Translations under genes and position numbers: made by a program
In this document: positions 1 to 11,769 of the stretch, in pieces
Position numbering within the stretch: position 1 is the stretch's first letter
How the letters are laid out: every line of letters begins with the position of its first letter
The notes under the pieces: generated by a model
Databases searched by the model: none
What the model was told of the DNA's origin: nothing
The model's input: only the letters and a program-made list of their open reading frames with translations
DNA from: Schistocerca nitens
Taxonomy: Eukaryota > Arthropoda > Insecta > Orthoptera > Acrididae
Assembly (NCBI RefSeq): GCF_023898315.1
Contig: NC_064617.1
Location: 619,557,000 to 619,620,999, forward strand
Length of the DNA stretch: 64,000 nt
Direction of reading: 5' to 3'

Positions 1-57
1 TTTTGACATTTCGATTCGATTTTAAGTAACTCAGCAGTTAAACCTTCACGTGTTTGT

Positions 58-666
58 TCAAGTGTGGTATCTAACTTTCGAAGATTTTCTTCCATCGTGT
101 CTAACTTTTTGAAGATTTTGTTCCATTGTGTCTAACTTTTGAAGATTTTGTCCCATTCGCTTCTGATTTTGTTCAAGCGTTGTGTCTAACTTTTGAAGAT
201 TTTGTTCCATTGTGTCTAACTTTCGTATCCTTTGTCCCATTTGTTGCATTAACTGTAATAACAATGCACTGGTGTCTGAAACATGTTCCTCAGTGCTTTT
301 CGGCAGTGAAGTTGCGCCGGGAACATTCACATTTTGACAAGCAGAAAATGTGTCTTGACTTATTTGAGAAAACAGAGAGGACCCAAAACCTGAATCTGCA
401 GTATTTGCAAAATTCTGTCCTGTCATTCCCGATTCCTGAGGCGGGCTGTTGCCGACAGATCGATCGATAATGCTTCCCTGTTCACTAATTATTTCACTGT
501 CTACACCATTGTTTGCCGCCCGATCCATTTCCCTATGCACAATTACCAAATTACTACTCTGAACATTAGTTAATTCATTACACGGTGGCGCTAACACACT
601 GCTTTCGTCTTCACTATCATTTCTCAGTTTACTTTGGAGCCTAGTATTACGTTTTTCACACGCCAT
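58..666 (-). CDS. Gag-like N-terminal protein of an LTR-A retrotransposon (frameshifted, runs off the window)
   Basis: The frame reads leftward from an ATG at 666 for about 200 residues. An upstream in-frame GTG at 675 is less likely as a start. It follows the LTR at 968-1535 after about 300 bases of leader, the position of gag in a Gypsy-type element. The first 120 residues are polar and low in complexity. Residues about 135-190 are a coiled-coil-like run of repeated units built on LDTMEQNLQK. The 3' end carries a frame break: a run of five T at about 107-111, where sibling units have four, shifts the last residues out of the repeat frame. No zinc knuckle, protease or polymerase is visible before the window edge. 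The gag assignment is inferred from position and from the gag piece at 23933, which belongs to the same LTR family. Confidence 0.55.
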   Translation of the reverse strand: MACEKRNTRLQSKLRNDSEDESSVLAPPCNELTNVQSSNLVIVHREMDRAANNGVDSEIISEQGSIIDRSVGNSPPQESGMTGQNFANTADSGFGSSLFSQISQDTFSACQNVNVPGATSLPKSTEEHVSDTSALLLQLMQQMGQRIRKLDTMEQNLQKLDTTLEQNQKRMGQNLQKLDTMEQNLQKVRHDGRKSSKVRYHT

Positions 667-967
667 TATTGTCACAATATTTCACACAACACATAAAAAC
701 ACAATTTGAAGAGCAAAATAATAAAACACATTAACATAACATTGAAAATAGTATCTCGTTAATTTCAAGCGCAGCGGCGAAATACTTGGTGCAAATCAAA
801 ATGCATGCCACAACTGTTTTACTGTACAAGAATGAAAAACTACAACTACAAAGGAAATTCTCTCTACAACTACGCGCTATCAATGAACAAAGGCGGCACT
901 AATTGCACAAACTACAAGAAAAAATCAAAAGATTCCAGTGAGGTATCCTCGGCTAAGGGTCGACATA
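667..967 (-). other. Leader region between LTR-A 5' LTR and gag start
   Basis: AT-rich untranslated leader of the minus-strand LTR-A element. A primer-binding site would be expected just inside the LTR, next to 967, but the sequence there does not begin with the usual TGG, so I cannot assign the primer tRNA. Confidence 0.4.
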
Positions 968-1535
968 TGAAACGTCCCCTTTGAACAATTATACAAGACT
1001 CTGCTTAAACTGACACACAATATTTTTAGCGCAACGTAATCTGACTTTCAAAAAACCCTGCAAAAGAATGGCCCTGACTAACATTAACCTATACCTTTCA
1101 CAAATCACTCACCTCACAAAAATCTTGGTTACTCGAACTACTGCGAGCGCCACTACTGCCAGCTAAATAAAAGATTCAAACTACGGAAGGCACTAACTAA
1201 CTACTGATAGGCATAGTTAGCAAATGAAAGATTTTAATAGAGAACAAACAATGTATTTACCTTAATAGTCATCAAAAGTCACAATATATATAGCAGTTCA
1301 TAACATCCAGTCTTACAAATTTCAAAATGCCGCCATTTCTCTCCCCACATCCACCACTGCTGGCAGCTCACCTCCAACTGCGCAACGCTATGCGCTGTTA
1401 ACATCCAGCTGCTCAACACTAAAATGGCAGACAACAATGCAAACTAGCCACAGACTGCACACAGCACAGCCAGTGATTTTCATACAGAGCACTACGTGAC
1501 GTTACCAATAAGAAAACCTAAACAGCCTACTTACA
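968..1535 (-). repeat. LTR-A, complete 5' LTR of the minus-strand element
   Basis: About 568 bp. On its own strand it runs from TGTAAGTAGGCTG to GGGGACGTTTCA, giving the TG...CA ends of an LTR. The same sequence recurs at 30131-30681 in plus orientation and, truncated, at 23545-23905. Because the gag-like frame lies on its downstream (left) side, this is the 5' LTR. Its upstream edge lies inside a SINE-B body, so the element appears to have inserted into that SINE. Confidence 0.8.
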
Positions 1536-1717
1536 AAGTCTGCAGATTTTACGCCACTTCGGCGACTTGCAGGTCGATGGTTATGAAATGATGATGATTA
1601 AGATAACACAACACCCAGTCCCTGAGCGGAGAAAATCACCTACCCAGTCGGGAATCGAACCTAGGCCCCTTAGGATTGATATTCGTTTGCGCTGACCACT
1701 CAGCCACCGGGGGTAGA
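1536..1717 (-). repeat. SINE-B, tRNA-derived SINE, interrupted by LTR-A
   Basis: Reverse strand reads a tRNA-like head with box A (TGGCTGAGTGGTCAGCGC) and box B (GGTTCGATTCC), then a body ending near 1536 with a motif also seen at 53155-53288 (GTCGCCGAAGTGGCGT). Related copy at 35059-35286. The expected 3' end is missing at the LTR boundary, consistent with LTR-A insertion into the SINE body. Confidence 0.65.
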
Positions 1718-3579
1718 CTATGAAGATTATGAACAATTTTCATTAAACTGGTTCCGTTCCTTGGGCGTGTTATACATAGTTACCTAATTTAGCAAGAGAG
1801 TTACTTTGGAGTGCGGTTCCATACCTGGGCGTCGAGCTATAGTGCTGCTTCTTGGACAACGTTCAACAAATCATGAAAGCTAATTAGGGTCTTATGCTCT
1901 GGTAATATGGTAATGGAGGAAATTGTCCATCGTTAGAACAAGTTCATAAGGATCCCAATTGCTTTTCGAATTTCTTTAATGGTTATCAGTGTGGATATCA
2001 GTGAGGACATTCTGGTGTAGTAGGCATTATTGAATTTTTTTAAATTTATGAACATGTCTGTTTCATTTCTTTCCATCAATTTTTCTTTATCCTCGAAAAC
2101 AGTATTTTGCAGAGGAAAGAAACGTCGTACTTAAAACGTGTTAAACAAACTGAATCACAGGACGTAACTGGAATGCAGCGCAAGATGAAAAGGTAATGCT
2201 GCAGTTAATTTCTTTTCGAATCACTTACTGTACACTCAGTGATCGTTGATTTGCATACAACTAATTTTTAGCTTAGAATCCAAATCTTCCGATAACGAAT
2301 TGTTTGTGACACCACAATAAGATAGTCCTCCTACTCCGAAACGAATAACAACCTTATCTTTTGTACATCACGTCACGTTTTTTATTTGTTTCCGAAACGG
2401 AATTTGATAATCCTCCCACAGCGATCACGTTCAGATTTTATGGCGCGTGTTACAATGTTAACTGTTAAAGATCAAAAGGCCAGCGACGCTTTAAAAGTTC
2501 CCAAAAGATATTATTATTCGACGACGGAGATTTTCCGGGTAATATGAAATTTATATTCTTCTAGGGTGCTGTTTTCAAGTGACGGCTGAGGAATTAATCG
2601 GTGGGACCATTGATGCATTCACTTATACTCTTCTATTTCCGTACAGGGTGTATTACAATTAACAGCGAAACACAGACACAGATGGAAGTATACGATATTA
2701 AAAGATAAAACCTTCCAATAAACATGGTTCTGTGTTTGCGAGATAATTGCGTTCCGGGGTTACGACCCACCACCGACTAGAGTGTAAAGTATTTCTCTTG
2801 TTTATATAAATCTACCTGATACATAAAGTTAGAAACTTAACGATTAAGTTCGCATCTAATTAGGCATCAATTTAACCCAAAACCAATTGTCCACGAATAT
2901 GGGACACGTTTAACTGGCACACTATGCTGCTGATGTCCATGACAATTTGCACAAGTGAAGAAAGGTGCCACGAGGATAAAAGTAAAACAGAACTTCGCCA
3001 ATACACCATATCGGTCATAGCAGAGCACTTCATAAATTTGGTCACTCCATGCAATATGAAAAACAAAGTTCTCCACCGAGGATCCGATAAACGGTTCACT
3101 GAGAAGTATATACCAGTTGCATGTTTTTAGTACAGGGGAAGTCCAGCTAAAGAGACATACCGTTTCCTTTTTAGGTCATTATTACTTCATACACAATGAT
3201 GTTAAATAAAATTTGTATCAGCGTGATGATTCATTCACTTGTAGATTTCACTATCTGGATACTAAGTTCTTAAATTAATATAAACCATACGATTTTGGCA
3301 TTATTATAAAAAGTGCATAATATGTCATTTTAAACCGATGTCAGGATAAAGTAAGAAATTCAGATAATCGTTAGACATTTGATATACTTAATACATTTGT
3401 ACTTAAGAAAAAATAAAAGACTTTTCCCAAAACAGTTCTACGACAATCTTAATTAGGGTTCCTCAGTTCAGTCATACAAAATGTGAGGGCAAAGTAGAAT
3501 TACGGATGGTTATGCATGAAACAAAATTAGTTCCGTTTTTGGAGAAGTGATTCTCACCAATCCTATATATTTGCAGACA
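1718..3579. other. Unidentified AT-rich DNA
   Basis: Only short overlapping open frames (at most about 75 codons, e.g. around 2867-3130) with no family resemblance that I can see. No tandem repeat or LTR pair was noticed. Confidence 0.5.
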
Positions 3580-4038
3580 TCACAAACATATTTTTTTATT
3601 TTTTGTCGTGTGGCTTACTCCAGCACATTCAGTGCGTAGGCACAAATTACCCTGCCGACACCTTAACCAGTGATCTCCAGATTTAGAATGAGAGTAAAGT
3701 TCTAAGCAGTACAAACAACGCCAATCTTCGGACGTATCACTGTTGTGGCCAAAAAGGTCTTTCTCGTACACTATTTCTTTTTCAAAACTAAGTTTCCTGT
3801 TTGCTTTTTCGGATTTTTGGAATGCAAGTTGTCTCTTATCCTTCATAGCCAAACTAAACGTGCGCGACTCCAGTGGTTTCAGTTCACACTCAAATGCAGT
3901 GTTGAAAGTTGGCTGGAGTCTACTCAGTCCTTTCTGAACACCATTGAAGATTCTCAGTTGGTGTTCTAACCGTAGCCTGGGGAACTCCGAATGCTTTCGA
4001 TGCCCGCAGCCACCCCTTCTCGCCTCTGGTAACAGCAT
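3580..4038 (-). CDS. C-terminal fragment of a possible pogo/Tigger-like transposase with Cys/His-rich tail
   Basis: An ATG at 4038 opens a 152-residue frame. The middle (residues about 55-90) is Lys/Glu-rich. The last third has a Cys/His pattern, WRCLYCLELY...HWLRC...LC...ECAG, resembling the PHD-like tail that follows the DDE domain in many insect pogo/Tigger transposases. One expected Cys in the middle of the finger appears replaced, and the catalytic core is absent, so at best this is a relic. It could instead be an exon of a host PHD-like protein; no flanking exon, splice context or transposon terminus decides this. The nearest neighbours are unidentified DNA. Confidence 0.35.
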   Translation of the reverse strand: MLLPEARRGGCGHRKHSEFPRLRLEHQLRIFNGVQKGLSRLQPTFNTAFECELKPLESRTFSLAMKDKRQLAFQKSEKANRKLSFEKEIVYEKDLFGHNSDTSEDWRCLYCLELYSHSKSGDHWLRCRQGNLCLRTECAGVSHTTKNKKICL

Positions 4039-6578
4039 CTAGCTTGACAATTTTCTTACTTTATTGCCTGCAATCTGAAACGGGAAGTTCACGTACTTAC
4101 ATCTGGCATACATAAATTATTTGCATTTTTGGATCACTGCAAATTTATCAATTGATGTTGTGAGCGTGGGGTTGCTTTTCTGTCAATCTGCGCAACGGAT
4201 TAACCTGAGATGTAACCTCTGCCCTGTGGCTCCTGCAAGATGCAATTTCCACCCCCACACTACTACAGAAGTCAAACAGACGCTCCTAAAGTTCTAAAGA
4301 GAAATGCCTGAAAAACTTTCAGCAATAAATATCTTCTGGAGTCGTCTGCTGTAAGGAAATGACACAAAAATTCACAAAATTTCTTACGTAACTAGTGGGA
4401 TACTTGGGTACTGGAGTACTGCTAGTTAGTGTAAGAAAAACATGAAACTAACGAAAATTATTATTTATTTTGCAAAAATTCTGAGAAATCACAATGGCGC
4501 TTTTAGTTATTAACTGAACAGGTTATTTCCTGGTTCTTTTCGGAATGTGAAGTTACCTCTCAAGGATAGGATTCGCTAATGAAATTTCTATACAAAGTTT
4601 AAGATTGTTATCGACTTGGCAGAATGGCTGAGAGCCGCGCCTACTCAACTTGAATTATTATCTCTTAGAATATTGCTAGGTATGATCAAGGCTGTCACAT
4701 GTGAAATGCAGTGAAGTGTACTGTTGTGGAGGAAATATGGGGCTCCCAAGAGGTGTAGCGCACAATATTATAAGCTGCGATGACTGCTGTCTGCGCCGCT
4801 CGCTGCTGACAAATAAGATAACTATCGTTCTATCTGGATTGATCTTCGCCAATCAAACTCTTCCTACCCCTTGATGAAGTCAAGGACTCCCATTCGCCCC
4901 TGGTCTAACTATTGGCGTGGTACACCTGTCAGATAACCTGTCCACCATGATGCCACTCAAAAATTCGCTCACAGGTGTTTAACTATAACTCTGTCCCTTC
5001 ACACTGCACAATAAGTGTGTTGGCCAGCACAGTGAACAACACTTAATTGCAACGACTCTATATAGAGTCGCACTTCGATTCGCTCTCGACAGAGGTGCTC
5101 TCCTAGTGAAGTACTGGGGAGAGACTTGTTTCTCGCTCTTTGAGTACACACGTGAGCGCACACACTCTCGTTACATGTTCTCGCTCCAATAGCGACAACA
5201 GAATGACTCCTCTCCATGCCAGACGTGAAGGGGTATATCTTTCTCTTTCATTACTCCTTCAGCTAAAGGCGTCAGAAATATCGTCTGCCAATCAGCATTG
5301 CTCTTCCAAAATGGGAGAATGACTTTTCATTTAAGGCGACCAATCCGGAAATCCGTAGCATTGGCGTTTGGCGTTTGCTGTCTCCCTGTGAAAATCTCTG
5401 AAACTGTATGCTATGTGTAAAGAATGCATAGACTGGCCACCCCCACCTAATGTAGTGGAATTTGCTTTTAAGCCAAATATGGGGGCGTTCCCCCTTTTCA
5501 CTCGGGCCAACGCTGTCTGCTCTACAGGTGGTCAGCGATCGACATAGATAGGCTGAGTTGTCCTCTGAGGGGACTGGCCCCCTGGTGTGCGATTTGTGTC
5601 TCCTGTACTAAAAGCAAGCCCCTGCGACCGTCGTGCCTTGAATGTGTGTGTGTGTGTGTACGCCAGCCTCGAGTATTTCAACCATGGTGCGCTTACTTGT
5701 TATTTGTTAGTTATTTGCATATCGTTTACATGAATTCATACCTCATTGACTTTATCTTATCGAGTTTCAGTTCGAATGAAGCGTCTTGATGTGCGGAATA
5801 TGATTGTGTGGGAGAAATATGAAAGCAGTGAAGGTCAGGAGACCACGACGTCTTACAATGTTTAATGTTCTTCTTTTATATTATAGTGACCTACTGCTGT
5901 TGATGTTAAGTTTAAACAGATAGATCAAATAAATAACTTAATTAATATCAAATATGACCCAGAATAGAACTGGAATGCACATCGGAGTAAAATGACAGTG
6001 TGTTTAATGACACACTATGTCTATTTACTCTGACACTTCATTCGAGAACTGTTCAACTACTGCAGAACATTCTATTTCTCAAAACATAGCTAAAGGTGTG
6101 CTTCACAAGCTAGCTTATACTTCTCTCAAACATGTAATGAACTATAATACTAAAGAAAGAATATATGTGAATAAAAGTACGACGTTGAAGGTTTACCTAT
6201 AAGTTTTTCGTTCTCAGTTCCAAGACGGAAGACGTCAGCTAATCACCATATACGCAGGAGCAGGATTGCCAATCTACCTTTCTATACAGCTTAGTGAAAG
6301 TGGCGCCACTCAGCTGGTTTCGTCCATAGCCTTGCCGTCATTTTACTCAGGTATGTCATAGCCTGACTTATCCTACTTAAAAATATGCTTTGTTCGTAGC
6401 CTTGAAAGTAGATTGCACTATTCGAATCACTGTTTTTTTTTTCAGCCAATTACGAGACAATCTGGTAGTGAGGCAGACGGAGACCCAACAGAACACATAC
6501 GGGACTCTATAAACAATTGCGGAATTTGTCTTGCAATCAAGAGAAACATCTCGAACGCCAAGCCGGAATCAGGATTTT
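4039..6578. other. Unidentified DNA with a short GT repeat
   Basis: No credible gene. Open frames here are at most about 70 codons and overlap on both strands. A GC-richer stretch at 4720-5640 resembles no family I recognise. A short (GT)n run lies at 5643-5659. Confidence 0.45.
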
Positions 6579-6722
6579 CAGAATGAATTTTCACTCGCTG
6601 ATTTGAAACTTTCTGGCATATCAAAGTTGTGCGCTGGACTAGGACTCAATCCTTGTAGGTTTGCCTTTGCTCTGCCGACTGAGCTACCCAAGTACGACTC
6701 CTGGTCCGCCCTCACAGGTAAG
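6579..6722 (-). repeat. SINE-C, tRNA-derived SINE (diverged copy)
   Basis: Reverse strand shows a tRNA-like head with box A TAGCTCAGTCGGCAGAGC and box B GGATTGAGTCC, then a body ending in GAAAATTCATTCTG. The better-preserved copy at 10528-10707 has the same order and the same TTTCACTC...GAAACTT...CTGGCA body in the given strand. Diverged, so old. Confidence 0.55.
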
Positions 6723-8605
6723 AGATGAGGTGCTGGTGGAGGTAAGGCTGTGAGCATTGATCATTTGCATATCCAAGCGTGTAGTACAATGTCATGCAAA
6801 TTGGACGTTTGTTGCATGGTATTGCATTTTAATGACCAACAGTATGATGTGCCAATGCGATGAGAAGGGTTTTAGTTAAGTAATGCCACCCATTGACACC
6901 AAACCGTTTGACTGGGATTTTTTATTGTCCGCAAGTTGTTAGTCACAGGTTTTGACGAACCATTGTCGAATGGCATACATTCCCTTTCAACCCCTTTGCT
7001 CCCTTACCAACTTTGAAGGCTGCTGCACGAGGGATCTAAGCACATCACTAAATATAAAACACAGAGGTTATGTACGGCCCTCTAAATATTTCTAAATTGT
7101 CACGTATCTAATATTTGATGTACAGTTTATTGTAATATTGAGAGTTGTATGTAACTCCCAAGAAATTACGAGCAACTGAAATGTTGCGCAATTTTTGCGT
7201 TATATACTTGCTATTAATGTCGTACTAACAGAGGAAGAGAAACTGGGCTTGAAAATCCTATTTACGTCGCGGTAACAGAAAAACTAATAGCTGTGAAACA
7301 TAGACAGTGACATAGTGCGTAATAAAAACAAAAACAACCTTATATCGGACTACTAAACATGAACTAATGATATTAACAAGTAGGGTGTTATAACTTAAGA
7401 GATGGTTGTTGCCTAAAAAACTTAAAGGAAATTGATAAAACATTGTTGTGGAAGGAATCCTTCACAATACACAACTACCAAATACAAAAATAAGTTCACA
7501 GAAATCGTAATCTCTGTGTTTACCCTGAGTGAAAGTAAATTACTTAGTTACTTCTTTAAGTGTGACAGACAAAATATTTAGGTCGCAGTAGCATATTCCA
7601 TATGCATGTCGTAGAAACTGTTTCTAATTGTGTGAAAACCCTCAAAGCTCTTTTACCCACTGAGTCATCTTTGGGCCAAATATTGTCCATGTAATTCAAG
7701 CTGAGTAACATGGGAACACCAGGTAGAGCACATTTTCTGTCCTATTCGCGCCAAGTACATCATCGGGAATTACAAAGTCCGAAGAGTAAACACCAAATCG
7801 AGATCACAACACAAGCCAGAACATCAACCGGACACGTAATCTCGACGCCAAATAGGAAATACTTCCTAAACACACGTAAGTCTAAATGACGTAGTATCGA
7901 CACTTCAGGTTGCTACACTAGTAAAAGCACAACAGACTGTAGTCGCCGGTCGCCTCAACTTGGCTCTTAGGAAATCAGAGGCTCTCTTCAGTACGTACCG
8001 CTGTCGTACCCAATTCACTGGATGACAACATCATTGGTTTCGCGTTTCCCGTTGGCATTGTCGGCAGGCGCGTATGACAGACGTGTATCACCAAGACATC
8101 TGGTCATGACCATTTTACACAAGACAATTTTATACGTCGACTACGGCTTCTAAGACCGGAAGTTTCAACTGAAGATGGTCATGATGTTTGCTGTAAAGCT
8201 GTAGTCACATATAAAAAGGTAAGCAATAGTAAAAGTTGCCTTTTGTGTACAGAATAAAAATGTTGATAAACTAGTCCACAGTCAGCGTAAAGGAAAGTCC
8301 AAAGACTAATGTAACACAACCAAGGGTATCAAAAGCCCTTTAATAATGGACAGAAATGACCAGTTCAGTGTATACGTCGACTGTTCACAATGTTGCGGAT
8401 GATTATCTTGTGCAAAAGGGTTATCACATGTAGCTCTACAAACTTGCTGTGCAGATTTCTCACAACAGAACTTAAAATATGGCAAATACAAACATGAGTA
8501 GGAAAATTCATTTTCCAGTTACTAAAGACAATTATTACGAAGTTCGTAAAGGAGAATGTCGTTATAGATTCTCCAGCTTCCTCTAAATACTCATCGTCTT
8601 CATTT
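6723..8605. other. Unidentified AT-rich DNA
   Basis: No frame above about 65 codons with any recognisable motif, no tandem array and no LTR pair noticed. Confidence 0.5.
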
Positions 8606-8609
8606 TTTT

Positions 8610-10370
8610 TTCTTTTTTGAGTCATCAGTCTTCTGGCTGGTTTGATGTGGCCAGCCACGAATTGCTCTCCGAGCGCCATTGGTTATTTGCCTGCCCAGTT
8701 AGCAGAATTCCTTCATTTCATCTACCTCGTGACCATCAATCCTGATGTTAAGTTTCTCTCTTTTGTCATTTCTGCTACTTCTCATTACTTTCTCGTCTTT
8801 CTTCAATTTACTCTCAATCAGTATTCTGTACTTATTAGACTGCTCATTCCATTCAGCAGATCACGTAATTCTTCACTTTCACTCAGAACAGCAATGTCAT
8901 CAGCGAAATTTTATCAATGATATCCTTTCACCTTCAGTTTTAACTCTACTGAAACTTTCTGTTATGTACATCATTCCCTCTTCGACGTACAGATTAAAAG
9001 GACTATTTACTTGTATTACACTTTTTTAATCAGAGCACTTCGTTCTTTGTCGTCCACTCTTATTTTCACCTTTCGCTCTTGTATATATTGTTTATTACCC
9101 GTCTCTCCCCATAACTTATCCCTATTTTCTCTTAGAAATTCGAACATCTTGCGCCATTATCACTTCCGGGTCGACAAATCCTATTTTTCATTAGTCTTGC
9201 CTCCTTTATCAACCGCAATGTCACAACTGCCTCTCTGGTACCCCTTCTTTTCCTAAAGCCGAACTGATAGTCATCCAACATATCGTAAATTTCTATTTCC
9301 ATTCTTCTGTATATTATTCTTGTCAGCAACTTGGACGCATGAGCTGTTAAGTAGATTGTGCGATAATTCTCGCACTTGTCAGCTCTTGCCGTTTTCGGAA
9401 TTGTGTGGATGAAGGTTTTCCGAAAGTCAGATGGTATGTAGGTAGACTCATACATTCTACACACCAACATGAATAGCTTTTTTCTGCCACTTTCCCCAAT
9501 GATTTTAGAAATTCTGACTGAATTTTATTCATCCCTTCTGCATTATTTGATCTTAAGTCCTCCAAAGCTCTCGTAAATTCTAATTGTAATACTGGTTCCC
9601 CAATCTCTTCTAAATCGACTCCTGTTTCTTCTTCTATCACATTAGACAAATCTTCTCCCTCGCAGTGGCCTTCACTGTACTGTTTCCACCTATCCGCCCA
9701 CTTCTCCGCATTTAACAGTGAAATTCCCATTGCACTCTTAATGTTACCACCCTTCCTTTTAATTTCACCTAAGGTTATTTTGACTTTCCTAAATGCTGCG
9801 CTAGTAATTCCGACAATCATTCAATTTTCAATTTCTTCACTTTTTCATGCTGCTATATTGTCTTAGCTTCCCTGCACTTCCTATTAATTTCTTTCCTCAG
9901 TAACCTATATTCATGAATTTCCCTGAACGTTTTCTACTTCCTACTTTCATCGATCAACTGAAGTATTTCCTATGTTACCCATGGTTTCTCAGCAAGTTAC
10001 CTTCTTTGTACCTTCTGTGAGAGCCCATTTTAGTGATGACCATTCCTCTTCAACTCTTCTGCTTACTGAGTCAATCCTTATTGATATATCTATAGCAGTA
10101 GAGAATTTCAAGCGTATCCTATATCTCACTTCTATGCGTATTGATTCTTCTGACTAATCTCTTGAACTTCAGCCTACTCTTTAAAACTACTACATTCTGA
10201 CCTGTGTCTATATCTGCTCCTATGTAAGCCTTTTAATACAGTATCTGGTTTCAAAATCTCTGCTTCACTCTGATGTAATCTAACTCAAATCTTCCGGTAT
10301 CACCTGGCCTTTTCCATGTATACCTCCTCCTCATATATTTTGAGCAAAAATATTATTTTAATACTTTCTT
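8610..10370 (-). pseudogene. RTE-like LINE fragment, reverse transcriptase region (decayed)
   Basis: Read leftward, the sequence carries pieces of a reverse transcriptase. A pre-palm region at 9820-9480 includes GDPL-type spacing with EKWADRWKQYSEGHCEGE. Fingers follow at about 9470-9240 (YRTIYLTAHASKLLTRIIYRRME, then YQFGFRKRRGTREA). The catalytic FADD block is at about 8905-8890 with an ADDIAVLSES context. Frames are broken several times. The left end (8610-8660) is the family's 3' terminus, TCAAACCAG...GACTGA in reverse, also present at 13300-13351. The thumb and C-terminal region between palm and terminus is missing, so there is an internal deletion. The clade name RTE is from similarity to insect elements of the CFDP2-type endonuclease group and is not certain. 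Sister fragments lie at 12765, 36490, 50168, 53390 and 58615. Confidence 0.7.
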
Positions 10371-10527
10371 CTTACAACTTGCATTTGCAACTTCTTGTCG
10401 AATTATTAATGTAGCTGATTGGTTCTAATGACACTATAAATAGCATATGTTTTACAGAAGCTCTCCTGCGGTCCTGAAAGAAAGGATACTGCGGAGACAT
10501 GGCTTAGCCACAGCCTGGGGGATGTTT

Positions 10528-10707
10528 CCAGAATGAGATTTTCACTCTGCAGCGGAGTGTGCGCTGATATGAAACTTCCTGGCAGATTAAAACTGTGTGC
10601 CCGACCGAGACTCGAACTCGGGACCTTTGCCTTTCGTGGGCAAGTGCTCTACCATCGGAGCTACCGAAGCACGACTCACGCCCGGTCTCACAGCTTCACT
10701 TCTGCCA
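10528..10707 (-). repeat. SINE-C copy, left arm of a tRNA-like hairpin
   Basis: Body from CCAGAATGAGATTTTCACTC at 10528, then a reverse-strand tRNA-like head ending near 10707. Box A is TAGCTCCGATGGTAGAGCAC and box B is CCGAGTTCGAGTC. The 99 bp at 10609-10707 form an inverted repeat with 10725-10823. A genuine tRNA gene is unlikely because a SINE body is attached. Confidence 0.7.
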
Positions 10708-10724
10708 AGTAGGAGACGAAATAC

Positions 10725-10823
10725 TGGCAGAAGTGAAGCTGTGAGACCGGGCGTAAGTCGTGCTTCGGTAGCTCAGATGGTAGAGCACTTGCCCGCGAAA
10801 GGCAAAGGTCCCGAGTTCGAGTC
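10725..10823 (+). repeat. SINE-C tRNA-like head, right arm of the hairpin
   Basis: Forward copy of the tRNA-like head, with box A TAGCTCAGATGGTAGAGCAC and box B CCGAGTTCGAGTC. It differs from the inverted left arm at about 3 of 99 positions by eye. The spacer is 17 bp. It ends exactly where CR1 coding sequence begins, so no SINE body is present on this side. Confidence 0.7.
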
Positions 10824-11606
10824 TCTCCCTGTTCCACTCCCAAACAGAACGAGGAAAAAATGACTGCCTATATGCCTCTGTACGAGCCCTTATCTCTCTT
10901 GTCTTATCTTTGTGGTCTTTCCACGAAATGTAAGTTGGCGCCAGTAAAACTGGTACTGCAGTCAGCCTCAAATGCTTGTTCTCTAAATTTCCTCAATAGC
11001 GATTCATGAAAAGAACGCCTCCTTTCCTCTAGAGACTCCCACCCAAGTTCCTGAAGCATTTTCAAACCTACCGGTAACAAATCTAGCAGCCCACCTCTGA
11101 ATTGCTTCTATGTCCTCCCACAATCCGACCTGATAGGGATCCCAAACGCTCGAGCAGTACTCAAGAATATCTCGTATTATTGTTTTATAAGCGGTGTCCT
11201 TTACAGATGATCCACATCTTCCCAAAATTCTACCAATGAACCGAAGACGACTATCCGCCTTCCCCACAACTGCCATTACATGCGTGTCCCACTTTATATC
11301 GCTCTGCACTGTTACGCCCAAATATTTAACCGACGTGACTGTGACAAGTGCTACACTACTAATGGAGTATTCAAACATTACGGGATTCTTTTTCCTATTC
11401 ATCTGCATTAATTTACATTTATCTATATTTAGAGTTAGCAGCCATTCCTTATACCAATCAGAAATCCAGTCCAAGTCATCTTGTATCCTCCTACAGTCAC
11501 TCAACGACGACACCTAACCCGTACACCACAGCATCATCTGTAAACAGCCGCACATTGCTATCCACCCTATCCAAAAGGTCATATAATTGGATAGGAAACA
11601 ACAGTG
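10824..11606 (-). pseudogene. CR1 LINE fragment: C-terminal part of reverse transcriptase
   Basis: Read leftward from 11606 this gives the palm (LFTDDAVVYG near 11540, where the catalytic FADD has become FTDD) and then the thumb and connection. Recognisable blocks include KYLGVTVQSDIKWD, LRFIGRILGRC, ILEYCSSVWDPYQVGL and, at the left end, FFPRSVWEWNRE. These match block for block the reverse transcriptase at 41664-43784. The fragment stops at the Gypsy LTR (11607) precisely within the motif SVIGP-LLF. The upstream part of a minus-strand CR1 resumes at 20444. I infer that one CR1 copy was split by the Gypsy insertion. The 3' end is cut by the SINE hairpin. Confidence 0.8.
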
Positions 11607-11720
11607 TGTAACGCCGGAAATGCATATCCTCCTATTTCCATCTATTGTACTATATATTTTTTCCTTGTTTTGTTACCTCCAGATATGACATTTCTGTGTC
11701 TTTATATATTGTAATTGTTT

Positions 11721-11769
<49 letters not shown>

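Noticed and set aside
10745-10823. tRNA gene
   Set aside because: Good pol III boxes, but it is part of a SINE head duplicated as an inverted repeat and lacks a clean acceptor stem of its own.
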